The notes below the pieces were generated by a model that searched no databases, was not told the origin of the DNA, and worked only from the letters and a program-made list of their open reading frames with translations. From assembly GCA_964504655.1 (NCBI GenBank), contig CAZDFD010000018.1, positions 1 to 54,935 of the forward strand: a DNA stretch of 54,935 nt. Reading direction: 5' to 3'. The position numbers were made by a program, and so were the translations under genes. This DNA is from JANXAZ01 sp964504655. Its GTDB lineage: Bacteria; Pseudomonadota; Alphaproteobacteria; Geminicoccales; Geminicoccaceae. Shown one piece after another: positions 32,858-40,649 of the stretch. Numbering within the stretch: position 1 is the stretch's first letter; the number at the start of each line of letters is the position of its first letter.

Positions 32858-34536
32858 AAGGTGAACAGCATGCCGGCGGTCGGCTGGGCGTCGATCATCT
32901 TTCGGCCGATCTCACCCAGGAAGCCCGGGATGGTCTCCGAGCGGCCGACCGCGACGGTGACGTACTGCTTGCCGCCGACCTCGTAGGTCGAGGGGCCGGC
33001 GTGGATGCCCGAGCCCAGCCGCTTCGACCAGAGGACCTCGCCGGTCTTGGCGTCGATGGCGCGGAAGTCGCCCTCGTAGTTGCCGGCGAAGACGAGGCCG
33101 CCCGCGGTCGCCAGGGCGCCGCCGTTGAAGGCCCACTTCTCCTTGATGCCCCAGACCTTCTTCTGGGCGACCGGGTCCCAGGCCACCAGCTCGCCCTGGT
33201 AGCCGCCGGGGCCGGCCTTGGTCGGAAAGTCCTTGCCCAGGAAGAAGGCGCCGCGCTTGTACTCGACCTCGCTGTCCTCCATGTCCATGCACAGGTTGTT
33301 GGCCGGGATGTAGACCAGCTTGGTCTGCGGGCTCCAGGCCATCGGCATCCAGTTCTTGCCGCCGATGAGGTTCGGGCAGATGTCGACGGCCTTCTTCTTG
33401 AGGCCCGGACGCTTGGCCGGGTCCTCGACCGGACGTTGGGTGGCGAGATCGAAGCTCTTGGCCCAGTTGGTCGGCACGAAGGTGGCGGCCGAGAGGGCCT
33501 TGCCGTTGGTGCGGTCGAGCACGAAGAAGAAGCCGTTGCGGTCGGCCTTGAGCCCGACCGGGTCCGGCTTGCCGTCGCCGGTGACGTCGAGGTCGACGAG
33601 CACGAGCTCGTTGACGCCGTCATAGTCCCAGGCGTCGTGCGGCGTGCCCTGGAAGCCCCAGACGATCTTGCCGTCGTCGGGGTCGATCGCGATCGTGGCG
33701 GCGGTCCACTTGTTGGTGAACTGGCCGTAGTCGGACGTGTTCGGACCGCGCACCGCGGCGTTCCACGGGCCCGGGTTCGAGGTGCCGAAATAGGCGAGGT
33801 CGCGCTCGGCGTCGTAGGAGGCGATCAGCCAGGCGGTGCCGCCGCCGGTCTTCCAGGAATCGCCCTTCCAGGACTCGCTGCCCGGCTCGCCGGCGCCCGG
33901 CACGGTCCAGGTCTTCCACCGCTCCTTGCCGGTCTTCTTGTCGTAGGCGGTGATGTAGCCGCGGGCGCCGTACTCGCCGCCGCCGAAGCCGGTGATCACC
34001 ATGTCCTTGACCACGAGCGGCGGCGAGGTGATCACCGAGCCCTGCTTGTAGTCGACCACGTCGACCGTCCAGGCCTCCTCGCCGGTCTTGGCATCGAGCG
34101 CGGTCAGGGCGCCGTCGAGCCGGCCGACATAGATCATGCCGTCGCTGTAGGCGACGCCGCGGTTGACGACGCCGCAGCAGGCGTACTGCTGCACGCCGGC
34201 CGGCATCTCGAGCTCGACCTTCCAGCGCGTCTTGCCGGTGGCGGCATCGAGCGCCATGACGTACTGGGGCCCGTTGGCGCTCGTGACGTAGAGCGTGTCG
34301 CCGATGACGAGCGGCGTGCTCTCCTGGGAGAAGGCGTTGCCGAGCGACTGCGCCCAGGCGAAGGAGAGCTTCTTGACGTTGCCGGTGTTGATCTTGTCGA
34401 GCGTGCTGTAGTGCCACTTCTGGTAGTTGCCGCCGTACATCGGCCAGCCCGCGTCCTGGGCGAGCGCGGAACCTCCGGTGGCGACGACGGCTAGAAGGGA
34501 ACAACCGCCGAGCAGACGGCCAAGACCAGAGCGCAT
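32845..34536 (-). CDS. PQQ-dependent methanol/ethanol dehydrogenase with lanthanide-type active site
   Basis: 563 residues; ATG after GGGGAGGTGCT; signal peptide ending GGSALAQ. Eight-bladed quinoprotein with DAATGKTRW, DAKTGEEAW and DAKTGEVLW W-motifs, vicinal Cys120-Cys121 (QQYACCGVV) that stack on PQQ, and active-site HDAWDYDGVNE with catalytic Asp304 and a second Asp at 306. That second Asp, in place of the Ala of calcium MxaF, marks lanthanide-dependent XoxF/PedH enzymes (known from published work). It is close to XoxF in size and context, but whether methanol or a longer alcohol is the substrate cannot be decided. Followed by the J-G fusion gene. No mxaI-type small subunit is seen. Confidence 0.92.
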   Translation of the reverse strand: MRSGLGRLLGGCSLLAVVATGGSALAQDAGWPMYGGNYQKWHYSTLDKINTGNVKKLSFAWAQSLGNAFSQESTPLVIGDTLYVTSANGPQYVMALDAATGKTRWKVELEMPAGVQQYACCGVVNRGVAYSDGMIYVGRLDGALTALDAKTGEEAWTVDVVDYKQGSVITSPPLVVKDMVITGFGGGEYGARGYITAYDKKTGKERWKTWTVPGAGEPGSESWKGDSWKTGGGTAWLIASYDAERDLAYFGTSNPGPWNAAVRGPNTSDYGQFTNKWTAATIAIDPDDGKIVWGFQGTPHDAWDYDGVNELVLVDLDVTGDGKPDPVGLKADRNGFFFVLDRTNGKALSAATFVPTNWAKSFDLATQRPVEDPAKRPGLKKKAVDICPNLIGGKNWMPMAWSPQTKLVYIPANNLCMDMEDSEVEYKRGAFFLGKDFPTKAGPGGYQGELVAWDPVAQKKVWGIKEKWAFNGGALATAGGLVFAGNYEGDFRAIDAKTGEVLWSKRLGSGIHAGPSTYEVGGKQYVTVAVGRSETIPGFLGEIGRKMIDAQPTAGMLFTFTVE

Positions 34537-34642
34537 AGCACCTCCCCTGTTCGAGCAGACCTCGACGCGGCGGCTCTTCGCCTCGCGGGAGCGATCTGTC
34601 AACGCGCTTGCGACCGCGCGTCGCGGCGGCGCGGCCGCGGCC

Positions 34643-35449
34643 TCACTCGGCCTTGCCGGTGCGGGCGGCGAAGCCGCGGACCGGGTCGTAGCCGCGGAAC
34701 GCCGCCGCCAGGAACAGCGCCGTCCACAGCAGGAGCCAGCCGAGCGCCGCCCAGGCGAGCCGGCCGTGCAGGGCGAAGCGGATCAGCTCGACCGCGTGGC
34801 TGAACGGGTTGACGGCGCAGATCCGGTAGAGGACCTCGGAGGATTCCCGCACCTGCCAGAGCGGATAGAGCGCCGAGGAGGCGAAGAACATCGGGAAGAT
34901 CACGAAGTTCATGACGCCGGCGAAGTTCTCGAGCTGACGGATCAGCGAGGAGAGCAGGAGCCCGAGCGCGCCGAGCATGAGGCCGGCCAGGAGGATCGCC
35001 GGCAGCGCCAGGAGGTAGCCCAGAGGCGGCGGGTCGATGCCGTAGAGCCGGGCGATGGCGAGGAAGAGGTAGGCCTGGAGGGTGGCCACGAGCACGATGC
35101 CGGCGAGCTTGGCCGAGAGCAGGTACCAGCGCGGCAGCGGGCTCACGAGCAGCACCCGCATCGAGCCCATCTCCTGGTCGTAGACCATCGAGAGGGCGCC
35201 CTGCATGCCGCTGAAGAGCAGGATCATGCCGACGAGCCCGGGGGTGATGTAGAGCTCGTAGAGCACGTAGGTCTCGTAGGGCTCCTGGATCGACACGCCG
35301 AGCACGTTGCGGAAGCCGGCCGCGAACACGAACAGCCAGACCAGCGGGCGGACCAGGGCCGAGAGGAAGCGCTCGCGCTGGCCGAGGAAGCGCAACAGCT
35401 CGCGCAGCGCCACGGCGCGCAGCGCGCGCAGCGCGTGCGCCGCGCTCAA
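34643..35449 (-). CDS. ABC-2 type permease of the PQQ alcohol dehydrogenase system (PedC/LutF-like)
   Basis: 268 residues from a TTG overlapping the ATPase stop (TTGA). Six hydrophobic segments in ABC-2 arrangement: LVRPLVWLFVFAAGF, VGMILLFSGMQGALSMVYDQEMGSMRVLLVSPLPRWYLLSAKL (the conserved cytoplasmic loop), and so on. It matches the permease of PQQ-dependent alcohol oxidation systems (TIGR03861). The corresponding proteins in Pseudomonas putida (PedC) and Methylorubrum (LutF) take part in lanthanide uptake. An upstream ATG at 35503 is a possible alternative start. Confidence 0.85.
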   Translation of the reverse strand: MSAAHALRALRAVALRELLRFLGQRERFLSALVRPLVWLFVFAAGFRNVLGVSIQEPYETYVLYELYITPGLVGMILLFSGMQGALSMVYDQEMGSMRVLLVSPLPRWYLLSAKLAGIVLVATLQAYLFLAIARLYGIDPPPLGYLLALPAILLAGLMLGALGLLLSSLIRQLENFAGVMNFVIFPMFFASSALYPLWQVRESSEVLYRICAVNPFSHAVELIRFALHGRLAWAALGWLLLWTALFLAAAFRGYDPVRGFAARTGKAE

Positions 35450-36180
35450 GCGGCCCTCGCCACGAGCCGGCGGAAGGCCCCGGCGAGGCTGGCCTCGCCG
35501 CACTCCGCCACCACCTCCCCGACCCCGCCCTCGGCCACCACCCGGCCGCGGTCGAGGACGACGAGCCGGTCCTCGGCCCAGACCTCGTCGACGAGGTGGG
35601 TCGCCCAGAGGGCCGCGATCCCCTGCTCGCGGCAGAGCCCGTGGACGTGCTCGACGAGCGCCCGGCGGCTGTCGATGTCGAGCCCGACGGTCGGCTCGTC
35701 GAGGATCAGGAGGCGCGGCTCGTGGAGGAGCGCCCGGGCGAGCTCGACCCGCCGGCGCAGCCCGCCCGAGAGGGTGCGCACCCGCGCGGCCCGGCGGTCC
35801 TCGAGCCCGAGGCGGGCCAGCACGGCCGCGATCCGGGCCCGCGCGCGGCCCGGCTCGAGCCCGTAGAGGCCGGCCGCGTAGGCCAGGTTGCGCTCGATCG
35901 AGAGGTCCAAATCGAGGGTCGGGCGCTGGAACACCACGCCCAGGCAGGCGAGTGCGGGCAACGGCGCCCGCGCCAGATCGTGGCCGCAGATGGCGATCCG
36001 GCCCTCGCCCGCGAACAGCCGGGTGACGAGCGCCATGAGCGTGGTCTTGCCGGCGCCGTTCGGCCCGAGCAGGGCGGTGAAGCTCGCCTCCGGCACGCGG
36101 AAGGAGACCCGCTCGAGGGCGCGGGCGTCGCGGCCGTAGGCGAAGCCGAGGCCCTCGACCTCGAGCGCCGGCGGGCTCAT
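35446..36180 (-). CDS. ABC transporter ATP-binding protein of the PQQ alcohol dehydrogenase system (PedB/LutE-like)
   Basis: 244 residues. Walker A LLGPNGAGKTTLM, Q-loop VFQRPTLDLDLSIERNL, signature LSGGLRRRVELAR, Walker B RLLILDEPTVGLDIDSR, and H-loop WATHLVDEVWAEDRL. The VFQRPTLDLDLSIERNLAYAAGLYGL segment is characteristic of the TIGR03864 subfamily as I recall it. Its ATG overlaps the stop of the NMT1-type transporter ATPase (ATGA), and its stop overlaps the permease start, so five ABC genes form one transcription unit starting at 38690. Confidence 0.9.
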   Translation of the reverse strand: MSPPALEVEGLGFAYGRDARALERVSFRVPEASFTALLGPNGAGKTTLMALVTRLFAGEGRIAICGHDLARAPLPALACLGVVFQRPTLDLDLSIERNLAYAAGLYGLEPGRARARIAAVLARLGLEDRRAARVRTLSGGLRRRVELARALLHEPRLLILDEPTVGLDIDSRRALVEHVHGLCREQGIAALWATHLVDEVWAEDRLVVLDRGRVVAEGGVGEVVAECGEASLAGAFRRLVARAA

Positions 36181-36917
36181 GCGGCGTCGGCCGCCGCGGC
36201 CGGCTCGAGCAGGTCGGCCAAGAGCCGGCGAGCGGTCGCCTCGACCACCGCCGGGTCGCGCCGCGCGCCCGGCTCGAGGGCCACCTCGCGGACGGCGCGG
36301 AGCCGGCCGGGGGCGGCGCTCAAGACGAGCACCCGGTCGGCCAGCATCACCGCCTCCCTGGGCTCGTGGGTGACCAGGAGCGCGGTCGTGCGGTGGCGGC
36401 GCAGCAGATCCAGGACCAGGAGGCGGAGGCGGGCGGCGGTCGGCTGGTCGAGCGAGACGAACGGCTCGTCCAGGAGGACGAGGCTCGGGCGCACGACGAA
36501 GGCGCGGGCGAGCGCCACCCGGCGGGCCATGCCGAGCGACAGCCGCGAGGCGTAGACTTCGCGCGCGTCGGCGAGCTCGACCTCGGCCAAGGCGTCGGCG
36601 ATGCGCGCCTCGGCGTCGGGCAGCGGCCCGAGCACGAAGCGGAGATTGTCCGCGACGGTCCGCCAGGGGAGGAGGCGCGGCTCCTGGAAGACGAGGCCGA
36701 TCGGCCCGGGCGCGCGCTCGATGCGGCCCTCGAAGTCGCGATCGAGGCCGGCCACGAGGTTCAAGAGCGTGGTCTTGCCGCAGCCCGAGGGGCCGAGCAG
36801 GGCCACGGTCTCGCCCGCCCCGACCACGAGCCGCAACGGCCCGAGCACCTCGCGGGCGGGGGCCGCGCCGAGCGCCGGGAAGCGCTTGGCGCGCAGCTCG
36901 ACGGTCAGCGCCGCCAC
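36177..36917 (-). CDS. ABC transporter ATP-binding protein (nitrate/sulfonate/taurine type)
   Basis: 246 residues from a GTG overlapping the permease end by 13 bases. Walker A LLGPSGCGKTTLLNLVAGL, Q-loop VFQEPRLLPWRTVADNL (the LLPW of SsuB/TauB-type ATPases), a degenerate signature YASRLSLGMARRVALARA (LSLG in place of LSGG), Walker B LVLLDEPFVSLD and H-loop LLVTHEPREAVMLAD. The degenerate signature is common in this subfamily. Coupled to the permease and binding protein upstream. Confidence 0.9.
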   Translation of the reverse strand: MAALTVELRAKRFPALGAAPAREVLGPLRLVVGAGETVALLGPSGCGKTTLLNLVAGLDRDFEGRIERAPGPIGLVFQEPRLLPWRTVADNLRFVLGPLPDAEARIADALAEVELADAREVYASRLSLGMARRVALARAFVVRPSLVLLDEPFVSLDQPTAARLRLLVLDLLRRHRTTALLVTHEPREAVMLADRVLVLSAAPGRLRAVREVALEPGARRDPAVVEATARRLLADLLEPAAAADAA

Positions 36918-37711
36918 CGCTCGAGCCGCCGCGCGAGCGGCTGGAAGCCCTGCCACTCGATGAGCTGGACGATCGCCACGAAGGCGAGCGCGTAGGCCAG
37001 GATGGTCGCCACGTCGAAGAGCTGGAAGGCGGTGTGGATCTCGAAGCCGACCCCGCTCGGCCGGCCGAGGAGCTCGACCACGAGCACGATCTTCCAGATG
37101 AGTGCCAGCCCGGAGCGGGCGGCCGCCAGGAGGTAGGGGGCGAGCTGGGGGAGGATCAGGTGCGCGAGGACGCGGCCGCGCGGCACGGCGAAGGCCTGCG
37201 CCATCTCCATGAGGCCGGTATCCAGCGCCCGCGCGCCCTCGCGCACGGTGACCGCGACGTTCGGGATCTTGTTGAGTGCCACGGCGGTCACCGCCGCCGC
37301 CTCGACGAGCCCGATCCAGACGTAGCAGAGCACGATCGTGACCAGGGCCGGCATGTTGAGGGCGAGCAGGAGCCACGGCCGGCCGAGATCGTCGGCGAGC
37401 GCGCTCCGGCCCATGAGGATGCCGAGCGCGGTGCCGAGGGTCATGGCGATCAGGAAGCTCGCCGCGACCCGCGCGAGCGTGGCCGCGAGGTGGCGCGGGA
37501 GGTCGCCCGAGACGGCGGCGGTCCAGGCCGCCTCGAGCACCGCGGCCGGGCCGGGCAGGAGGCGCGGCGATCCGGCCAGGGCCGAAGCCGCCGCCCAGAG
37601 GAGGACGAGCGCCAGGAGCGAGGCCGCGGGCAGGAGCCGGCGCGCGTCCAAGGCCGGTCGCGGCGGCGGCGCCGCGGCCAGAGCCACCCCCTGGCCGGCC
37701 TCACCAGGCAA
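36905..37711 (-). CDS. ABC transporter permease (SsuC/TauC-type)
   Basis: 268 residues if the TTG at 37711 (overlapping the binding-protein stop) is used; a GTG at 37687 would give 260. Six membrane segments, beginning LLPAASLLALVLLWAAASAL; conserved HLAATLARVAASFLIAMTLGTALGILMGRS and the docking loop MEMAQAFAVPRGRVLAHLILPQLAPYL. Family members import sulfonates, nitrate, thiamine precursors and similar small molecules. Its place between PQQ-system genes suggests a substrate or cofactor for that system (inference). Confidence 0.88.
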   Translation of the reverse strand: MPGEAGQGVALAAAPPPRPALDARRLLPAASLLALVLLWAAASALAGSPRLLPGPAAVLEAAWTAAVSGDLPRHLAATLARVAASFLIAMTLGTALGILMGRSALADDLGRPWLLLALNMPALVTIVLCYVWIGLVEAAAVTAVALNKIPNVAVTVREGARALDTGLMEMAQAFAVPRGRVLAHLILPQLAPYLLAAARSGLALIWKIVLVVELLGRPSGVGFEIHTAFQLFDVATILAYALAFVAIVQLIEWQGFQPLARRLERWRR

Positions 37712-38690
37712 GGGGCCAGAAGGTCCCGTCCGGCAGGCTCCGGGCCTTGCCGACCAACCGCTCGCCGCCGAGCTCGGCGAGCACCGCGAAGAGCCGGGCC
37801 GCCGCCTGCCGCTCGGCCTCGCCCCAGCTCGGAACGATGCCCTCGCGGTAGCGGTCGCGGAGCGCCCGGAGCGTGGCGTCGTCCTCGGCGCGGGTGAGCG
37901 GGCGGAGCCGCTCCCACTCGGCGTCGCTCTCCTTCATCAGGGCCTTGGCGGCGCGCGAGGCGCGCGCGAAGGCGGCGATCCGCTCGGGTGCGGCGCGCGC
38001 CCAGCTCTCCTTGAAGACGTAGCCGAGCTGCGGGGTGGTGGGCGGCACGCCGAGCTCGGCCATGGCGTCGGCGACGCCCAGGAGCCGGGTCATGCCACGG
38101 GTCTCGAGCCGGGCCGCGAAGTGCCAGTAGGTGAGCACCGCGTCGAGCTCGCCCGAAAGCAGCTTCTCGGAGAGCAGGGGCGGGGCGGCGAACACCGGGC
38201 TCGCGGCGGTCGCGAGCTCGAGCCCGGCCTGGCGGCGGGCGAGGCCCTGCAGAATCAGCCAGCTCTTGTCGAGCGCGCCGCCGGCGACACCGAGCCGCTT
38301 GCCGGCCAGATCGGCGAGCCGGCCGATGCCGCGGTCGGGCCGCACCAGGAGCGCCCCGACCGCGCTCGAATAGGGCAGGAAGCTCATCGCCACGCCGTCG
38401 GCGCGCTGCCGGGCGACCCACAGCCAGTCCTCGACCACGAGGTCGACCGCGTCGCCCATGAAGGCGATCGAGGCGGCGTCGTTGGCGGCGAACTCCTGCA
38501 CCTCGAGGGCGATGCCCTCCTTGGCGTCGAGCCCGTGCCGCCGGATGACGTCGAGCTCCCAGCTCACCGTGCCGAACTTGAGGACGCCGGCGCGCACCAC
38601 CGCGGCCGCGGCCGCGGCCCGGCGGACCGGCCGGAGCGGGCCGCCCAGGGCCAGGAGCGACAGCAGGACGGAGCAGTCCCGGCGGCGCAT
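37701..38690 (-). CDS. ABC transporter substrate-binding protein (NMT1/SsuA-like)
   Basis: 329 residues; signal peptide with VLLSLLALGGPLRPVRRAAAAAA (possibly Tat: MRRRDCS). Mature protein begins VRAGVLKFGTVSWELDVIRRHGLDAKEGIALEVQEF, the SsuA/NMT1 opening, then NDAASIAFMGDAVDLVVEDWLWVARQR, GIGRLADLAGKRLGVAGGALDKSWLIL and GELDAVLTYWHFAARLE. First gene of a five-gene ABC operon ending with the PedBC/LutEF-like pair. It diverges from the gene at 38881 across an intergenic region holding a palindromic operator. Confidence 0.88.
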   Translation of the reverse strand: MRRRDCSVLLSLLALGGPLRPVRRAAAAAAVVRAGVLKFGTVSWELDVIRRHGLDAKEGIALEVQEFAANDAASIAFMGDAVDLVVEDWLWVARQRADGVAMSFLPYSSAVGALLVRPDRGIGRLADLAGKRLGVAGGALDKSWLILQGLARRQAGLELATAASPVFAAPPLLSEKLLSGELDAVLTYWHFAARLETRGMTRLLGVADAMAELGVPPTTPQLGYVFKESWARAAPERIAAFARASRAAKALMKESDAEWERLRPLTRAEDDATLRALRDRYREGIVPSWGEAERQAAARLFAVLAELGGERLVGKARSLPDGTFWPLAW

Positions 38691-38805
38691 CGACGGCGTC
38701 TCCCCCCCGATCGTGCCCCTCGCGGGGCCGGGCCCGGCCACGGCCGGGGCCGATCCGAGCAAGAGCGGCATCGCCCCGCGGCCGTCAAGCGGCGGCGGGT
38801 CGATC

Positions 38806-38847
38806 TTGACGCGCCCGAGGGCTTCCGCTTATGGCGCCCATAAGCGG
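38806..38847 (+). promoter_or_regulatory. Candidate promoter overlapping palindromic operator (copy 1)
   Basis: The palindrome CCGCTTATGG-CGC-CCATAAGCGG (38825-38847) has perfect 10-base arms. A -35-like TTGACG lies at 38806-38811; 18 bases later TATGGC (38830-38835), inside the left arm, could serve as -10, so a bound regulator would block RNA polymerase. The core GCTTATG-N5-CATAAGC recurs at 44112-44130, also upstream of a gene of the same system. It is 33 bases before the ATG at 38881. Confidence 0.7.
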
Positions 38848-38880
38848 CCGGCGAGGTCGCGGGTTCAGGGGAGGCGCTCG

Positions 38881-39321
38881 ATGGACGGTCGGATCGCGCG
38901 GCTCGCGCTCGCGGGCGCGCTCGGGGCGGGGCTGGTCGCGGCCGGAGGGCTCGGCGTCGGGACCGGCGAGGCGGCCGGCAACCTGACGGCCCGGGCGACG
39001 CGGCTGCCGACGCTCGTGGTCGACAAGGAGCTCAACCTCTCGGTCAAGAGCTACGAGCTCAGCACCGGCACCTATTATCGCTGGACGATCGAGAGCAAGG
39101 CCGGCGACGAGGTCAAGATCGTGGCCCCGGGCCTGTTCGCCAACTCCTGGATCGACCAGGTGGCGATCAAGGGGATCGAGGTGCACGGGCCGGCGACGCT
39201 GCAGGGGATCGAGTTCGACGAGGACGGCCAGGCGAGCATCTATCTGATCCCGATCCGCCCGGGCGAGTATCCCTTCGGGGTCGAGGGCCGGCCGCCGGCC
39301 GGCAAGCTCGTGGTGAAGTGA
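38881..39321 (+). CDS. Exported cupredoxin-like protein of the PQQ/lanthanide cluster
   Basis: 146 residues; ATG behind GGGGAGGCGCTCG; signal peptide LALAGALGAGLVAAGGLGVGTGEAAG. The mature 110 residues are beta-rich (LVVDKELNLSVKSYELSTGTYYRWTIES, FANSWIDQVAIKGIEVHG, FDEDGQASIYLIPIRPGEYPFGVEG), reminiscent of cupredoxin sandwiches. There is no cysteine and only one histidine, so a type 1 copper site is impossible. Its stop overlaps the GTG of the next gene. Exported proteins of unknown role accompany the lut/ped genes elsewhere; it may bind the metal or PQQ (inference). Confidence 0.7.
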   Translation: MDGRIARLALAGALGAGLVAAGGLGVGTGEAAGNLTARATRLPTLVVDKELNLSVKSYELSTGTYYRWTIESKAGDEVKIVAPGLFANSWIDQVAIKGIEVHGPATLQGIEFDEDGQASIYLIPIRPGEYPFGVEGRPPAGKLVVK

Positions 39322-40541
39322 GGGGCCGGACCGTGGCCCCGACCCGGCGGGGTTGGATCGCGACCCTGCTCGGCGCGGCGCTCCTGGGCGCGAGCGGCGC
39401 GGCACCGGGCTCGGCGCAGGAGGGGGGCAAGGTCACCTTCGGCTATCTGGGCCTCGCCGACGACCCGCGCCACCGGGCCCAGGAGACCTACGCCAACCTC
39501 CTGATCCGCCCGGAGGTGGTGCCGCTCGACGGCGCCCGGCTCGGGATGCGGGATGCCCGGGTGATCGGCCGCGCGCTCAAGGTCGAGTTCGCGCTCGAGG
39601 CGGTGCAGGGTGCCGACCTCGCCGCGGTCGAGGCCGGGCTGGCGCGGCTCGTGGCCGAGCACGGCACCCGCTTCGCGCTGGTCGACCTGCCGGCGCCGGA
39701 ACTGCGCGAGCTCGTCGCGCGGACCCGCGACGCCGGGGTGTGGCTCCTCAACGTCTCGGCGATCGAGGACGAGCTGCGCGGCGAGGCCTGCGCCCCGCAC
39801 CTGCTGCACACCGCGCCGAGCCGGGCGATGCTCGCCGACGCGCTCGCCCAGTACCTGGCGTTCCTGCAGTGGCGCGACGCGCTCCTCCTCGTCGGCCCGA
39901 CCGCCGAGGACGAGGCCTGGGGCGAGGCGCTGGCGCGCTCGATCCGCCGCTTCGGCGGGCGGATCGTCGAGACCCGGCGGTTCGTGGCCGGCCGCGACCC
40001 GCGCCAGCGCGAGCTCAACAATGTGCGGCTGTTGACCCAGGGGGTGAGCTACGACGTGGTCGCGGTGGCCGACGTCGAGGGCGAGTTCGGCCGCCAGCTC
40101 TCCTACCAGACGGTGCTGCCCCGGCCGGTCGTCGGCAGCCACGGGCTGGTGCCGCGGGGCTGGCACTGGGCCTTCGAGCGGCACGGCGCGCCGCAGCTCA
40201 ACCAGCGCTTCGAGCGCCAGATCTCGGGCGGCCGGCGGATGGCCGACGCCGAGCACGCCGCCTGGGCCGCGGTCAAGCTCCTGCTCGAGGCGCACACCCG
40301 CGCCCGCTCGGCCGACCCGGCCCGGGTGCGGGCGGCGCTGCGCGACCAGGAGCTCACGCTCGACGTCTACAAGGGCAATCCGGCCTCCTTCCGCACCTGG
40401 GACAACCAGCTCCGCCAGCCGATCCTGCTCGCCACCCTCGACGCCGTGATCGCCCGCGCCCCGGTCGAGCGCTTCCTGCACCAGCGCAACGTGCTCGACA
40501 CGCTCGGCGTCGACCAGCCGGAGAGCCGCTGCCGCCTCTGA
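39318..40541 (+). CDS. ABC substrate-binding protein of the PQQ alcohol dehydrogenase system (PedA1/LutA-like)
   Basis: 407 residues, GTG start overlapping the previous stop (GTGA); signal peptide WIATLLGAALLGASGAAPGSAQ. Type I periplasmic-binding fold: VTFGYLGLADDPRHRAQETYANLLIRP, RFALVDLPAPELRELVARTRDAGVWLLNVSAIEDELRGEACAPHLLHTAPSRAMLADALAQYLAFLQWRDALLLVGP. This pattern fits TIGR03863, the binding protein of PQQ-dependent alcohol systems. Its partner ATPase and permease are at 35446 and 34643 on the other strand. Homologues are implicated in lanthanide uptake. Confidence 0.87.
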   Translation: MRGRTVAPTRRGWIATLLGAALLGASGAAPGSAQEGGKVTFGYLGLADDPRHRAQETYANLLIRPEVVPLDGARLGMRDARVIGRALKVEFALEAVQGADLAAVEAGLARLVAEHGTRFALVDLPAPELRELVARTRDAGVWLLNVSAIEDELRGEACAPHLLHTAPSRAMLADALAQYLAFLQWRDALLLVGPTAEDEAWGEALARSIRRFGGRIVETRRFVAGRDPRQRELNNVRLLTQGVSYDVVAVADVEGEFGRQLSYQTVLPRPVVGSHGLVPRGWHWAFERHGAPQLNQRFERQISGGRRMADAEHAAWAAVKLLLEAHTRARSADPARVRAALRDQELTLDVYKGNPASFRTWDNQLRQPILLATLDAVIARAPVERFLHQRNVLDTLGVDQPESRCRL

Positions 40542-40649
40542 GCCCCCGCCATCCCTGCCGACGTCTTGCGGCGCCGCCGGTGCCGGCGTAGCCATGGGCG
40601 GGCTCGTCGCCGCACGGACGACGGGCGAGAACGGCGATTGGGGGGCTCG

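Noticed and set aside
38881..39321. Blue copper protein
   Set aside because: No cysteine and only one histidine, so a type 1 copper site cannot form.
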